Below, piece by piece: positions 8,103 to 19,400 of a stretch of 64,000 nt of DNA. The translations under genes were made by a program, and so were the position numbers. This DNA comes from Saccharomyces uvarum. Lineage: Eukaryota > Ascomycota > Saccharomycetes > Saccharomycetales > Saccharomycetaceae. The stretch is taken from the NCBI GenBank assembly GCA_947243795.1, contig OX365942.1, positions 124,001 through 188,000 of the forward strand, read 5' to 3'. The notes beneath the pieces are model-generated. The model did not search any database and was not told where the DNA came from. It saw only the letters and a program-made list of their open reading frames with translations. Position 1 is the first letter of the stretch. The number at the start of each line of letters is the position of its first letter.

Positions 8103-9317
8103 ATGAGAATTTTAGTAGAAACGAGAACGTTCGAGTTCGCTGTTATCGATCAATATAACAAGTCAACCTACTCGGCAGCAAATACAAAGGTCAAAACAAT
8201 CAAGAACTGTATTGATAAATTCACTGACCAGTTTAATTTATATGATGAGCAGCATATATTTTGGCAACCGGCCGAAAAAAAGAGTGTTCGATTGCTAATA
8301 AATAACAATGACTTCGGTCAGTTAGGGACCATCCTACATCACCAAGTAAAATGCAACATTTTCATTGGCGAAGAAGCACTAAAGAAGTATGGGTTGACCA
8401 TATGCGCGCCTTACGATGAATTTTTAGATAATGTTGCTCCCAGTGAAATAAAGGCTGTGGAGAGTGACAATGTGATCATGTCACGGAAATGTTTAAGTGC
8501 TATAACTCAACAACTTTCTATACTTGAAGAATCTTTAAATAAGACGCAAAATCAGGAAGCTGTGCCAACCGAGGTACATGGAAGGAAATGCGTTGTGTTA
8601 CCTGATGATGATCTTGAACTCGTGGAGTTTTTCTCTCATCTAAAAACCAATGCGCAATTACGAGATGTTTACGACGCTTATAAGGCACATGAGAAGCTTT
8701 TACGTAAATTCGATGGCCGGAAGAAACGAATGGATGCATTTCTGAAAGAAAATACCCCAGTGTCCGAGGCTGAAGGTATGAAACAGGTAGCTCTATCTGA
8801 GACGATGGAAGTGGACGATGAAGAGTCGGGAAAGTCAAACGATCGCACATTGCATGTTGAGGTAGGCCATGAAGACAATTCACTGCATTTCACAATATAT
8901 AACAACACAAATTCAATAGTGCCCGGGAATTGCACATTCGAGTTTTCCAATTTAGCCTCCGAGATATTTGACGTCCAGATGGGACCACATGAAATAGGTG
9001 TAGAAGGACAAAAGGAATTATGGCATTTCCCAGCTCTCCCCACTCCATTCATCGGTTACTCTGTCAAAATCATAAACTTAGAGGGGGAAATTATTTTTGC
9101 TGGCGAATGCACTGACTCAGGTGAGATAATTTTAAAGCCATCCCTATCATCAAACTCAATAGGCAGTTTCCATACATTACAAGACCCCAATAATGTCTTC
9201 CGCGTAGACGCCTTTTCTTCATTTGATGAATCAAGTATTATGAGCACTTCCTTTTCAGACGAAGCGGATAACTCAGGGGCTTCACTAGAAAGGGCATTTA
9301 CGTGGGAAGAAATATAG
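8103..9317 (+). CDS. ATG34: Atg34, receptor for selective vacuolar delivery of Ams1
   Basis: 404 residues, against 412 for YOL083W. Atg34 links alpha-mannosidase Ams1 to the autophagy machinery during starvation. It is a tandem paralog of ATG19, 1.8 kb downstream: both share FWQP, a [12 protein letters not shown] block near residue 95, a SILEESLNK coiled-coil patch and YNNTNSI in the C-terminal Ams1-binding beta domain. The last four residues, WEEI (401-404), are the Atg8-binding AIM, and the preceding FDESSIMSTSFSDE is the Ser-rich Atg11-binding segment controlled by Hrr25 phosphorylation in the family. The position upstream of ATG19 and WEEI rather than WEEL support Atg34 over Atg19. Confidence 0.93.
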   Translation: MRILVETRTFEFAVIDQYNKSTYSAANTKVKTIKNCIDKFTDQFNLYDEQHIFWQPAEKKSVRLLINNNDFGQLGTILHHQVKCNIFIGEEALKKYGLTICAPYDEFLDNVAPSEIKAVESDNVIMSRKCLSAITQQLSILEESLNKTQNQEAVPTEVHGRKCVVLPDDDLELVEFFSHLKTNAQLRDVYDAYKAHEKLLRKFDGRKKRMDAFLKENTPVSEAEGMKQVALSETMEVDDEESGKSNDRTLHVEVGHEDNSLHFTIYNNTNSIVPGNCTFEFSNLASEIFDVQMGPHEIGVEGQKELWHFPALPTPFIGYSVKIINLEGEIIFAGECTDSGEIILKPSLSSNSIGSFHTLQDPNNVFRVDAFSSFDESSIMSTSFSDEADNSGASLERAFTWEEI

Positions 9318-9362
9318 GTAATTATTTACATCCATTTAGATTCTTGGCTATATTTAGTGTTT

Positions 9363-9482
9363 ATTTATGTTTTTGTTTCAATTATCAGCATTTCATTAAA
9401 GAGACTTTTTCAGAAAAAACCACCTGTTCTCGAACTACATGAAAAGCAATTCAGAGCTTGCCAAATGTAGTAAAAACATAAA
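9363..9482. other. Candidate replication origin (ARS)
   Basis: ATTTATGTTTT (9363-9373) matches the 11-bp ARS consensus WTTTAYRTTTW at every position, 45 bp after the ATG34 stop. AAAACATAAAC (9472-9482) matches the reverse consensus at 10 of 11 and sits in A/T-rich DNA. I recall an S. cerevisiae origin (ARS1508) in the equivalent ATG34-ATG19 interval, which would make this its ortholog. That is memory, not a lookup; the motif match is seen. Confidence 0.5.
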
Positions 9483-9617
9483 CAGTTTCAAATTTAGCGA
9501 CAAAAGACATTAAAAGTTTCTGAAATTGCCCACTGGGAAAATAATTAAATAGCCAATAAGAGCTTAGTTAAAGTTCCATTGCTGAAGAATGCTAGCACTT
9601 TTGGTGTCTGTCACGCA

Positions 9618-9629
9618 ACACCCATACAT
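9618..9629 (+). promoter_or_regulatory. Exact Rap1-type site, orphan position
   Basis: ACACCCATACAT followed by A, a full match to the Rap1 consensus core. It lies 301 bp after the ATG34 stop and about 1.5 kb before the ATG19 ATG, too far from any start to be an ordinary promoter site. Confidence 0.55.
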
Positions 9630-11115
9630 ATTCTAAGAAAGTACCGTAACATAACATACTATTCAAGGTAGAAAGTATCTTCTGCTAGAGCCTGATGGGA
9701 TGCAAAAGCCTTGTGAAGATGTAGCATGTTCTCCTTAGTGTCAAAAATATATATTTTTGGCCAACACAGTTACTGTCGGTTTCAAGAGGGCCATTGCGAT
9801 AATAGTAGACACCAATCGAATAAGAAGGAGCAACACCAGTCTGCAAGCTGAAAAAGTTGTAATAAACTGATCGTTTGGTAATCCAAGACAAATAATTGGG
9901 TGCCAGTTACAAAGAAAAATAATAGTAGCAAAATGAAGATGAACAGAAAATAACCATCTCGGGTGTGCCCTCCTTATCACCTCACGATAGAAGCAGCTTA
10001 TCTTCAAGCATCTCGAAGGTTCCGGCAAGTATTAATCTCTTCTGTTCCAAAATAGCAGGAGACAGCCAATTACGTGAATTCCAAATAAACTTCTGGTGAT
10101 TATTTAGGATCGGATATTGTTTACTCGAAACTGTTAGGTTTGGCAAAGAAAACACGGTTAATTTTCGTACTCTAACAACAACTTGGCAGGTTTTTGTAAA
10201 CGAAACTTCATCACTGTCTCTTTCTTTAATTCCTCACACAATAGCAGTCGCTGACTTTAAAAGAAACCAGTACCATTCTTTAAGTGAAGACGAAAGCGCT
10301 AGTGGCGTACGAAGTGACCGCTAACAGATATAATTTATTTTCGTAAACGTTTCGTATCTGTTTCGCGTCCCATTTGAACAGTAACTGTAGGTTAATCATT
10401 GCCAACAGCAACTCAAACGAAAACCTTTTTTTTTCTTTCGCCTATCGGTTTTCCCACTTGTTTCCCGTTTGTTACCTGGCCCCTTACCGCTTTATAACAT
10501 GTTGCAGACTTTTTTCTGGCTTGCTAAGTTAAAAAACTAATGGGTACGGGTTTACGCGCCGCCCACACATTACACCAAGAAGGTAAGCAACGAGTATCTG
10601 CCCACTATTCAAATGAAAGCACATGAGCCTAAGTAGCGAGGTAAGAAGCTTTCTGCATTAGCTTAACAGAGAGCCTACACTGATATTTACTCACACGCTT
10701 TCGTAGATTGCCCGCAAACCGCCGCAGATGCCTGGGTTGTTTCCATTCTGGGATCATACTCTCTACTGGGATGAACCTTAAACACGTAAAGAGGTCTAGA
10801 TTCTTTCTCGATACCAAATGCGTTCAGACGGTTTCATACAATCGCCTATTGTGGTATATGCGGAAAGTAACTAACTTATCAAGCGCTTCCTCCATCTTGC
10901 GTTGCATGACCCGGAAAAAGGGGCGTGTACTGCTATGTAGTACGTTTACGTAAAGTGAAAAAAGTAAGTTCAAGACTATGTAGATTTGTTATCGGAAACT
11001 AGTGAAGTGAGCTAGACCAAGGTAGACTAAATTGAAGGGCAATTACGTCGGGAATTTGCTCTAGAAATTACTTGAAGAAACGCTTCTAGGAAGTGAATAT
11101 CTCAAAGCCCAAAAG

Positions 11116-12372
11116 ATGACCACATCAAAGGGCCACCAGTTAACTGTTTGCGATGAACACAATAGGTTCAACCTGATTGTGCCGATTTTGGATGCGGATA
11201 CCATCATTGAGTGTATGGGGCAGTATTCCATGCCGAATGATGCCACCAGAAGCAGGCATATGTTTTGGCAACCGAGCAATAAGTCGAGTGTTCGAATATT
11301 ACTGAACGGTCAAGATTACGGTCACTTGTTCAAGCATTTGCAGTCTCAAGTAAACTGCACTATTTATATTGGTGAAGAAGCACTAAAAAAGTACGGATTG
11401 ACTATTACTACGTACTTTGACGACTTCTTAGACAAGCAGGTTCCTGAAGAGAAAGGAAACTCGAGTGGAGTATACAATCACAAAAGGGCCACATCGTCGG
11501 AGGCTATAAGCCCGGATTCTATAGCAGGTGTGATGGTACCACGAGAATGCTTGAACAGCTTCACAGAACAACTATCCAGACTGGAAGAATCTCTGAATAA
11601 AATGGAACTCGAGCAGAAGGCAACCACCCTTGCAAGCGGCGAGCGTGACTACAAAATAAGCGGCACGATTGACATCCCAGAAGATAAACCTGAACTGGTA
11701 CAGTTCTTCACGCAATTGAAAACAGTCAAGCAACTGGAGGACGTTTTCCAACGTTACCATAGCTATAAGGAGTTACTAGGCAATGTCGGCGGTAAAATGG
11801 AAAACACCAACAAAATTCTGCAGCAAGAGACCGTGATCGGCCAGAATGACAAACCCCTAAGTGATCGCTCACTGCAAGTGACAATGAACCATCGGGACAG
11901 TTCTTTGTACTTCCAACTGTACAACAACACAAATTCCATACTGGCGGGCAACTGCAAATTCAACTTCACTGGGGGTGATCATACGTCCGTCACACGCACT
12001 ATCGATATGGGCCCGCATGAAATAGGCATAAAGGAACGCAAGGAATTGCGCTACTTCCCTTATGCACCTGAATTAATGAGCGCATCCACGATCGAAATAG
12101 AAAACGAGTACGGAGAAGTCATCTTTGTAGGCAAGCGTGACGAATCACCAAGAGTAGATCTAAGACCGCCCACCCGATTGTCGGCGGAGAATTTACAGGC
12201 GTCCCAAGAGCCCTTCTACGACTTCCGAATCGGCAGACTACCGGAACTCGACGACTCCAGCATCATAAGCACATCCATTTCTCTTTCTTGTGACGGTGAC
12301 GGCGACAACGACGAAGACGAGAATCGTACAATTTCCACCTTCGATAAGGTGCTCACCTGGGAAGAACTGTAG
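11116..12372 (+). CDS. ATG19: Atg19, cargo receptor of the Cvt pathway
   Basis: 418 residues, against 415 for YOL082W. Atg19 binds prApe1 and Ams1 and delivers them to the vacuole through Atg11 and Atg8. The N-terminal region has [16 protein letters not shown] and [19 protein letters not shown]; a coiled-coil patch ([17 protein letters not shown], about residues 154-170) matches the Ape1-propeptide binding region; the C-terminal beta domain (YNNTNSI, ETMGPHEIG-type block) is the Ams1-binding part. The Ser-rich [12 protein letters not shown] segment is the Atg11-binding site after phosphorylation, and WEEL (415-418) is the C-terminal AIM for Atg8. Same strand as ATG34; together they are a tandem duplicate pair. 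Confidence 0.95.
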   Translation: MTTSKGHQLTVCDEHNRFNLIVPILDADTIIECMGQYSMPNDATRSRHMFWQPSNKSSVRILLNGQDYGHLFKHLQSQVNCTIYIGEEALKKYGLTITTYFDDFLDKQVPEEKGNSSGVYNHKRATSSEAISPDSIAGVMVPRECLNSFTEQLSRLEESLNKMELEQKATTLASGERDYKISGTIDIPEDKPELVQFFTQLKTVKQLEDVFQRYHSYKELLGNVGGKMENTNKILQQETVIGQNDKPLSDRSLQVTMNHRDSSLYFQLYNNTNSILAGNCKFNFTGGDHTSVTRTIDMGPHEIGIKERKELRYFPYAPELMSASTIEIENEYGEVIFVGKRDESPRVDLRPPTRLSAENLQASQEPFYDFRIGRLPELDDSSIISTSISLSCDGDGDNDEDENRTISTFDKVLTWEEL

Positions 12373-13421
12373 AACGAGCGCCGCTATATCTTACGCTGAA
12401 GCGCACTTTTACGTACAAACGCACATACACACATAAACATCCTATATCACATATAACTCAAACCGGATTTTCTCAGACCATTTCTTCCCAATTATACCGT
12501 GACACGTAGCTCGCTATCTGTTACTAGAAGATATACGGCTAACGAGAAAAAACGTAGGGGCGATCAGGGACAAGCAGGGACGGAATTCTTCCGTCCGTAC
12601 AGACAACCGTAACAAAGTTATAAACAGAAAAACCCAAAGTCTCTCTCTATGAACTTCACGCTGGCGGGAACTGGCGCTTCTGCTCATTGATCGCAGACTT
12701 GCGAAAGCACTGGATCCGTCCTGGCGTGGCATGGCCACAAACCTTCTTGAGTGGTAGTCGCAGCGTCGGTACACCCTGGGAGAGGGTGGGGGACGAGGCC
12801 CTGCCACTACCATAACCCACTCCCACCCACTCTTGGTAACAGCCTAACCCATCTTGCACACACACACCACCATCATCTGGCCTCAAGGCGCAAAATATAC
12901 CGTCCTCTGCTGCTAGTGTAGTGCCAACCCAAAATGCCCCCCAGAATTACGGTCACCCGGCTGGTGCAAGGATCCGCGGCGCAGAAACCTCCGTAGAGCT
13001 CTCGTTTCTTCTAGAACGCTCCCCTGGCGAAATGAAAATTTCCACCACAATACAGCCGGCACGCCCTTCTCAAAACCCCAAGCCTTGTGGCGTCTTCCGA
13101 AACGCTCTCTCTAGCCAGCATTCACTACATATAGCCGAAGCTTCCAAGTGTATATTGTATTGTGCCTTACTCTCTCCGTTATCTTTATTATTTGGAGCTC
13201 CTGGAAACAAAGACCGAAAAACCGAAGGCGAAATCAGAAGAAGACTTATATACTCTCCGCCCCATTGTAACAAGCATCTCACCCAATATCAGTGCACTAG
13301 TATATAGCCTTATACTCTGTTTCTCGTCCTAGTTTCCCTCGTCAGTGTTACACTTTTGCTTCCTCGTAATTTTTTTTGATATCCACGCATTTGTGTACTA
13401 TAACAATCTCCAGGGATAATC
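12373..13421. promoter_or_regulatory. IRA2 upstream region
   Basis: 1,049 bp. After the ATG19 3' end it contains a short hairpin-capable dyad (CACCCT 12772-12777, AGGGTG 12783-12788), a C+A-rich plus-strand tract (about 12801-12879), and a TATA-like TATATAG at 13301-13307, 121 bp before the IRA2 ATG, followed by a pyrimidine-rich leader. Overlapping short open frames on both strands show no protein character. Confidence 0.55.
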
Positions 13422-16400
13422 ATGTCCCATCACACTAAAAATAATAAGAAAGAGCATGGCATCGATGCTCAATCGTCCCACATGACTCGCACGCTGATCA
13501 AACATGTTCTTTTCGATAGAATACTCCCGATTTTACCGGTCGAGTCCAACTTCAGTACTTATCTGGAAGTAGAGCAATACGCCCAATTCATATTATGCAG
13601 ATCCGTACTCATTAATGTCGCCGTCTTTAGAGACCTTAACGCTATCGTGGGTTGTTCTTTGGAATTGATAGAGTTGCTCCTCCAGGGCCATGATATCATT
13701 TCGGACAAGAACAGCGACGACGTTATTGAGTCGATATTAGTCACGCTACGGCTTCTAAGTGATGCGCTGGAATACAACTGGCAAAGGCTGGAAAGTCTCA
13801 ACCATAGCGACATATCGACTCACATAGAACACGAGCAAGAACAGAAGCCAAAGGTCCCCGGTATTTTCCCCGAGTTCTCTTCCATTCATAATAATGACAA
13901 TAAACATTTTTTCCATCAGATGAAACCATACTCATTAATGCCTGAATTGGCGTCGAAATTAATCGAGACTTGCTCAGCCTTGAAATTCAACACAAGAACT
14001 TTGAGAATTTTACAAAATATGATTGACCATGTGCACGGGAATATTTTGACGACATTGAGTTCCACGATTCTGCCCAATCACAAATCATACCTGGCAAAAA
14101 ATAACTACCCTTCCCATTGTAAACTGATCGATTCCACCCTGGGTCACATTCTCCGATTTGTAGCAGGTTCCAATCCATCTGAGTATTTTGAGTTTATCAA
14201 GAAAAGTGTACAACTCCCTGTAACACAAGCCCAGGCACACTCGCACTCCCACAGTCATTCACATTCATTGTCGTCTTCCGTCTATAACAACATAATGCCT
14301 CATTTGGATCTCTTCAGTTTCATCTATCTAACCAAGCATAACTTCAAAAGGTATTTAGAAATCGTCAAAAACTTGTCCATGGCACTAAGGAAAACGATAT
14401 ACCACTGTGTTCTTTTACATTTCACCGCAAAGGCAATAATGTTTTGGATAATGGCCAGGCCCACAGAATACTATGAACTTTTTAACTTATTGAGAGACAA
14501 TAATGAGGAATTTGCCAAATCTATGAACTTGCTAATTCATACTCTTTTTGAAGAAATCCACTCAACTTTCAACGTAAACAGTATGATAACCGCCACCCAA
14601 AACATCCACCCGGGTTCATCATCTCCTTCACCATCTTCGCCGTCGTCGCCACCCAGCTCATCATCATCAGATAACAACCAAAGTGTAATAGCTAAATCCT
14701 TAAGCCGCCAGCTTTCTCACCATCAGTCTTATACCCAGCAACAACCTGAAAGAAAGCTCCATTCCTCGTGGGCTACAAATTCCCAATCGTCTACGTCATT
14801 ATCGTCGTCAGCCTCTTCATCTACAACCACATCCTTATCTACTCACGCACAATCAGGTGAATATGATCCATCTTTAGCAGATACACCAACGATGTCCAAT
14901 ATTACCATCAGTGCCTCTTCCTTGCTGTCTCAGACTCCAACACCAACAACACAATTACAACAACGATTAAACGCAGCAGTAGCGGCAGCATCATCATCAT
15001 CGAATTCAACCCAAACTGCATACACGGAACAGCAACAAAGTAGAGCCGCATATGACTCACCCAAGGTTGGCCACACTGGTAAGGATTATGATGAGAATTT
15101 CTTATCTGTGACTCGTTTAAATAATGTCCTGGAACTATACACGCATTTCGATGACACTGAAGTACTACCACATACATCAGTTCTAAAATTTTTGACCACT
15201 TTGACAATGTTTGATACCGATCTATTCAATGAAATGAATGCACTGTCATTCAAATATATCCCTGACTGTGCATCACATCGCCCAAGGGAAAGAACAGGTT
15301 CAGTTAATAATGCTGTGTTACATGAAGTTAGTTCAGAAAGGACTTTGGGTATTAAACACATCACACAAGGGTTGAAAAAATTGACTTCTTTACCTACGTC
15401 AACAAAAAAAACTGTGAAATTTATGAAAATGTTATTAAAGAACCTAAATGGGACACAAGCCGTATCTGATGTTGCTCTTCTAGATACAATGAGGGCTTTA
15501 CTATCATTCTTAACAATGACCTCCGCGGTCTTCCTCGTGGATAAAAATCTTCCTTCCGTACTTTTTGCCAAGAGACTTATCCCCATAATAGGGACGAATT
15601 TAAGCGTTGGCCAAGATTGGAGTTCTAAAATGAATTACAATTTAATTGGTTGTTTGAAAAAGAATTCCAACGCGTTTATTCAACTACAATTAATATTCTT
15701 CTCTTCCGCAATCCAATTCGATCATGAATTATTATTGGCACGTTTAAGCATTGATACCATGGCCAACAATCTAAACTTGCAAAAACTATGTCTTTATACT
15801 GAAGGATTCAGGATATTCTTCGATATACCAAGTAAGAGAGAATTGCGTAAATCGATTGCAATAAAAATTTCCAAATTTTTCAAAACTTTATTTTCCATTA
15901 TAGCAGACATTCTCTTACAAGAATTTCCATATTTTGACGAGCAAATCACCGACATAGTCGCTTCCATCCTTGATGGTACAATTATCAATGAATATGGTAC
16001 AAAGAAACATTTCAAGGGAAGCTCACCCTCTTTATGTTCGACAACTAGATCAAGGTCAGCATCCACATCGCAGAGTTCTATGACCCCTGTTTCTCCATTG
16101 GGATCGGAAGCAGACATGTATCCAATGAATACTTTATCTTTAGTTGGTTCAGGCACTTCAAGGAATTCCGACAATATTAATTCACTGAACAGTTCTCCTA
16201 AGAATTTATCCACTGATCCGTATTTGTCACATCTTGTGGCGCCAAGAGCACGTCATGCGTTAGGAGGTCCGTCTAGTATCTTGAGGAACAAGGTGCCGAC
16301 TACTTTGACATCGCCTCCAGATACAGAAAAATCATCACCTGTACAACGTCCACAGACTGAAAGTATCAGTGCTACCGCCATGGCAATAACAAATTCTACT

Positions 16401-19400
16401 CCATTATCATCAGCTGCCTTTGGTATTAGATCGCCTCTACAAAAAATAAGAACAAGACGATATTCCGATGAAAGTTTGGGGAAATTCATGAAATCGACAA
16501 ATAACTATATTCAAGAACACTTGGTACCAAAGGATCTGAATGAGGCTGCTCTCCAAGATGCTAGAAGGATAATGATTAATATATTCAGTATATTCAAGAG
16601 ACCTAATAGCTACTTCATCATTCCGCATAACATAAATTCCAATTTACAGTGGGTTTCCCAAGACTTCAGAAATATAATGAAACCGATATTTGTTGCGATT
16701 GTGAGTGCTGATCTAGCTTTACAGAAAACAGCCCAATCTTTTATGGATACGCTGCTATACAACATCACCAATTATAGCGAGTCAGATGAAACTATTAGTA
16801 TCGAAGGTTATCACCTCCTTTGCAGTTATACTGTAACTTTATTTGCCATGGGTCTTTTTGATTTGAAAATCAAAAATGAAAAACGTCAAATTCTTTTAGA
16901 TATAACAATTAAATTTCTGAAAGTTAGATCTCACTTAGCTGATATTGCTGAAGCTTCACATCATATGGAATACATAAATGATGCTGAAAAACTTACTTTT
17001 CCACTGATAATGGGAACCGTTGGTAGAGCTTTATTTGTTTCATTATATTCTAGTCGACAAGAAATTGAAAAAACATTAAGGGTTGCATACACAGAGTACC
17101 TTTCGGCTATCAATTTTCATGAAAGAAATATTGATGACTCTGATAAGACCTGGGTTCATAACATTGAGTTTGTAGAAGCGATGTGTCATGATAATTACAC
17201 CACCTCGGGCTCCATAGCGTTTCAAAGAAGAACTAGAAATAACATTCTACGCTTTGCTACTATTCCTAATGCAATATTACTGGACTCTATGAGAATGATA
17301 TACAAAAAGTGGTATCTTTACACGCATACTAAAAACCTGGATAAACAAGAATTGAACGATTTCAGAAATTTTGCCGGTATTTTAGCTTCTTTGTCGGGTA
17401 TCTTATTCATTAACAAAAAAATGCTAGAGGATATATATCCTTATCTGCTCGATACTGTTTCTGAATTAAAAAAGAACATTAGCTTTTTCATTTCAAAACA
17501 ATGCCAATGGTTAAGTTATCCCGATTTATTAACAAGAGAAAACTCAAGGGACATTTTGAGTGTGGAACTACATCCTTTGTCGTTTAGATTACTTTTCAGT
17601 AGTTTAAGACTCAAATTAAAAGAACTAGCTTGTTCAGACTTATCGATACCAGAAAACGAAACTTCTTATATTTTATTAGAACAAATCATCAAGATGCTAC
17701 GGACAATATTAAGTCGTGAAGATGACAATTCTGTTATGTTGCTTTTCTCCACAGAGATTGTAGACCTAATTGACTCATTGACCGAGGAAATCAAAAAGAT
17801 GCCGGCATACTGCCCAAAACATTTTAAGGCAATTATTCAAATGACCAAGATGTTTAGTGCTTTGCAACATTCAGAGGTGAGTTTAGGTGTCAAGAATCAC
17901 TTCCACCTAAAGAATAGATGGTTAAGACAAGTTACCGATTGGTTTCAAGTTAGTATTTCAAGAGAGTATGATTTTGAAAATTTGTCAAAACCACTCAAAG
18001 AAATGGATTTGATAAAAAGAGACATGGACATCTTATACATAGATACAGCAATTGAGGCTTCAACAGCAATTGCATTTTTGACTAGACATACTTTTCTGGA
18101 AATTCCACCAGCAGCCTCAGATCCTGAATTATCCCGTTCCAGGTCTGTCATATTTGGATACTATTTTAATATTTTGATGAAAGGCCTTGAAAAAAGTAAC
18201 GACCGCGATAAATTCCCAGTGTTTTTGAAGCACAAAATGAGCCTCCTCAATGATAACGTCATTCTTTCGTTGACAAACCTCTCCAATACCAATGTTGATG
18301 CAAGTCTGCAATTTACCTTACCGATGGGCTATTCTGGAAACCGAAACATCAGGAACGCATTTTTAGAGGTATTCATCAATATTGTTACAAACTATCGAAC
18401 CTACACAGCCAAATCCGATCTTGGGAAGTTGGATGCAGCAGATAAATTTTTGCGGTTTACAATCGAACATCCTCAGCTGTCATCTTACGCGGCAGCAGTT
18501 TGTCCTGCTAGTGATATCGATGCTTATGCTGCTGGTTTAATAAATGCTTTTGAAACAAGGAATGCTACTCATATTGCAGTATCACAGTTGATCGAAAATG
18601 AAATCGAAAAATCTTCTAGACCTACCGATATACTAAGGAGAAATAGTTGCGCTACGAGATCCTTATCTATGCTAGCAAGGTCCAAGGGTAGTGAATATTT
18701 GATTCGTACCCTGCAACCACTGCTAAAAAAAATCATTGACAACAAGGTGTTTTTTGAAATCGAGAAATTGAAACCGGAAGATCCAGACGCCGAAAAACAA
18801 GTACAACTTTTCATCAAATATATGAATGAATTGTTAGATGCCATATCTAACTCAGTTTCGTACTTCCCACCTCCTTTGTTCTATATTTGTCAAAATATAT
18901 ATAAAGTTGCGCGTGAAAAATTTCCAGACCATGCTCTCATTGCTGCCGGATCCTTCGTATTTCTAAGGTTCTTCTGTCCTGCATTAGTCAGTCCTGATTC
19001 TGAAAATATCATAGACATTTCTCATCCAAGCGAAAAGCGTACATTTATCAGCTTAGCTAAAGTTATCCAGAATATTGCTAACGGCTCAGAAAACTTTTCA
19101 AGGTGGCCAGCTTTGAGTACCCAGAATGATTTTCTGAAGGAGTGTAGCGATATGATTTTTAGATTCCTCGCTGAACTTTGTAAACCGGATCGTATGATAG
19201 ATATCCAAGTTAGGACAGATCCTACACCAATACCCTTTGATTACCAATTTCTTCACTCCTTTGTATACCTCTACGGACTTGATATTAGAAAAAATGTACT
19301 CAATGAAGCAAAACGTGATGATGGCGACATTGACGATGACGAGTTCTATAAGTCAACATTTCTACTCGTCGATGATGTCCTCGGCCAACTAGGTCAACCT

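Larger units (their letters stand above)
9318..11115. other. 1.8-kb ATG34-ATG19 intergenic region
   Basis: The longest non-coding gap in the window. It contains an 11/11 ARS consensus (9363-9373), a near match on the other strand (9472-9482), an exact Rap1 core (9618-9629), a small palindrome ACAGT-A-ACTGT (10378-10388), and a CT-rich stretch near 10425-10470. Small frames such as 9741-10028 (-) and 10708-10953 (+) have no protein character. I looked for a decayed third copy of the ATG19/ATG34 family, using the FWQP and GEEALKKYG coding blocks as markers, and did not find one. Confidence 0.6.

Noticed and set aside
9741-10028. 95-codon minus-strand frame between ATG34 and ATG19
   Set aside because: No protein character, overlapped by another frame, and consistent with chance in a 1.8-kb gap.
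9318-11115. A decayed third member of the ATG19/ATG34 family
   Set aside because: The shared coding blocks ([13 protein letters not shown]) occur only in the two intact genes.
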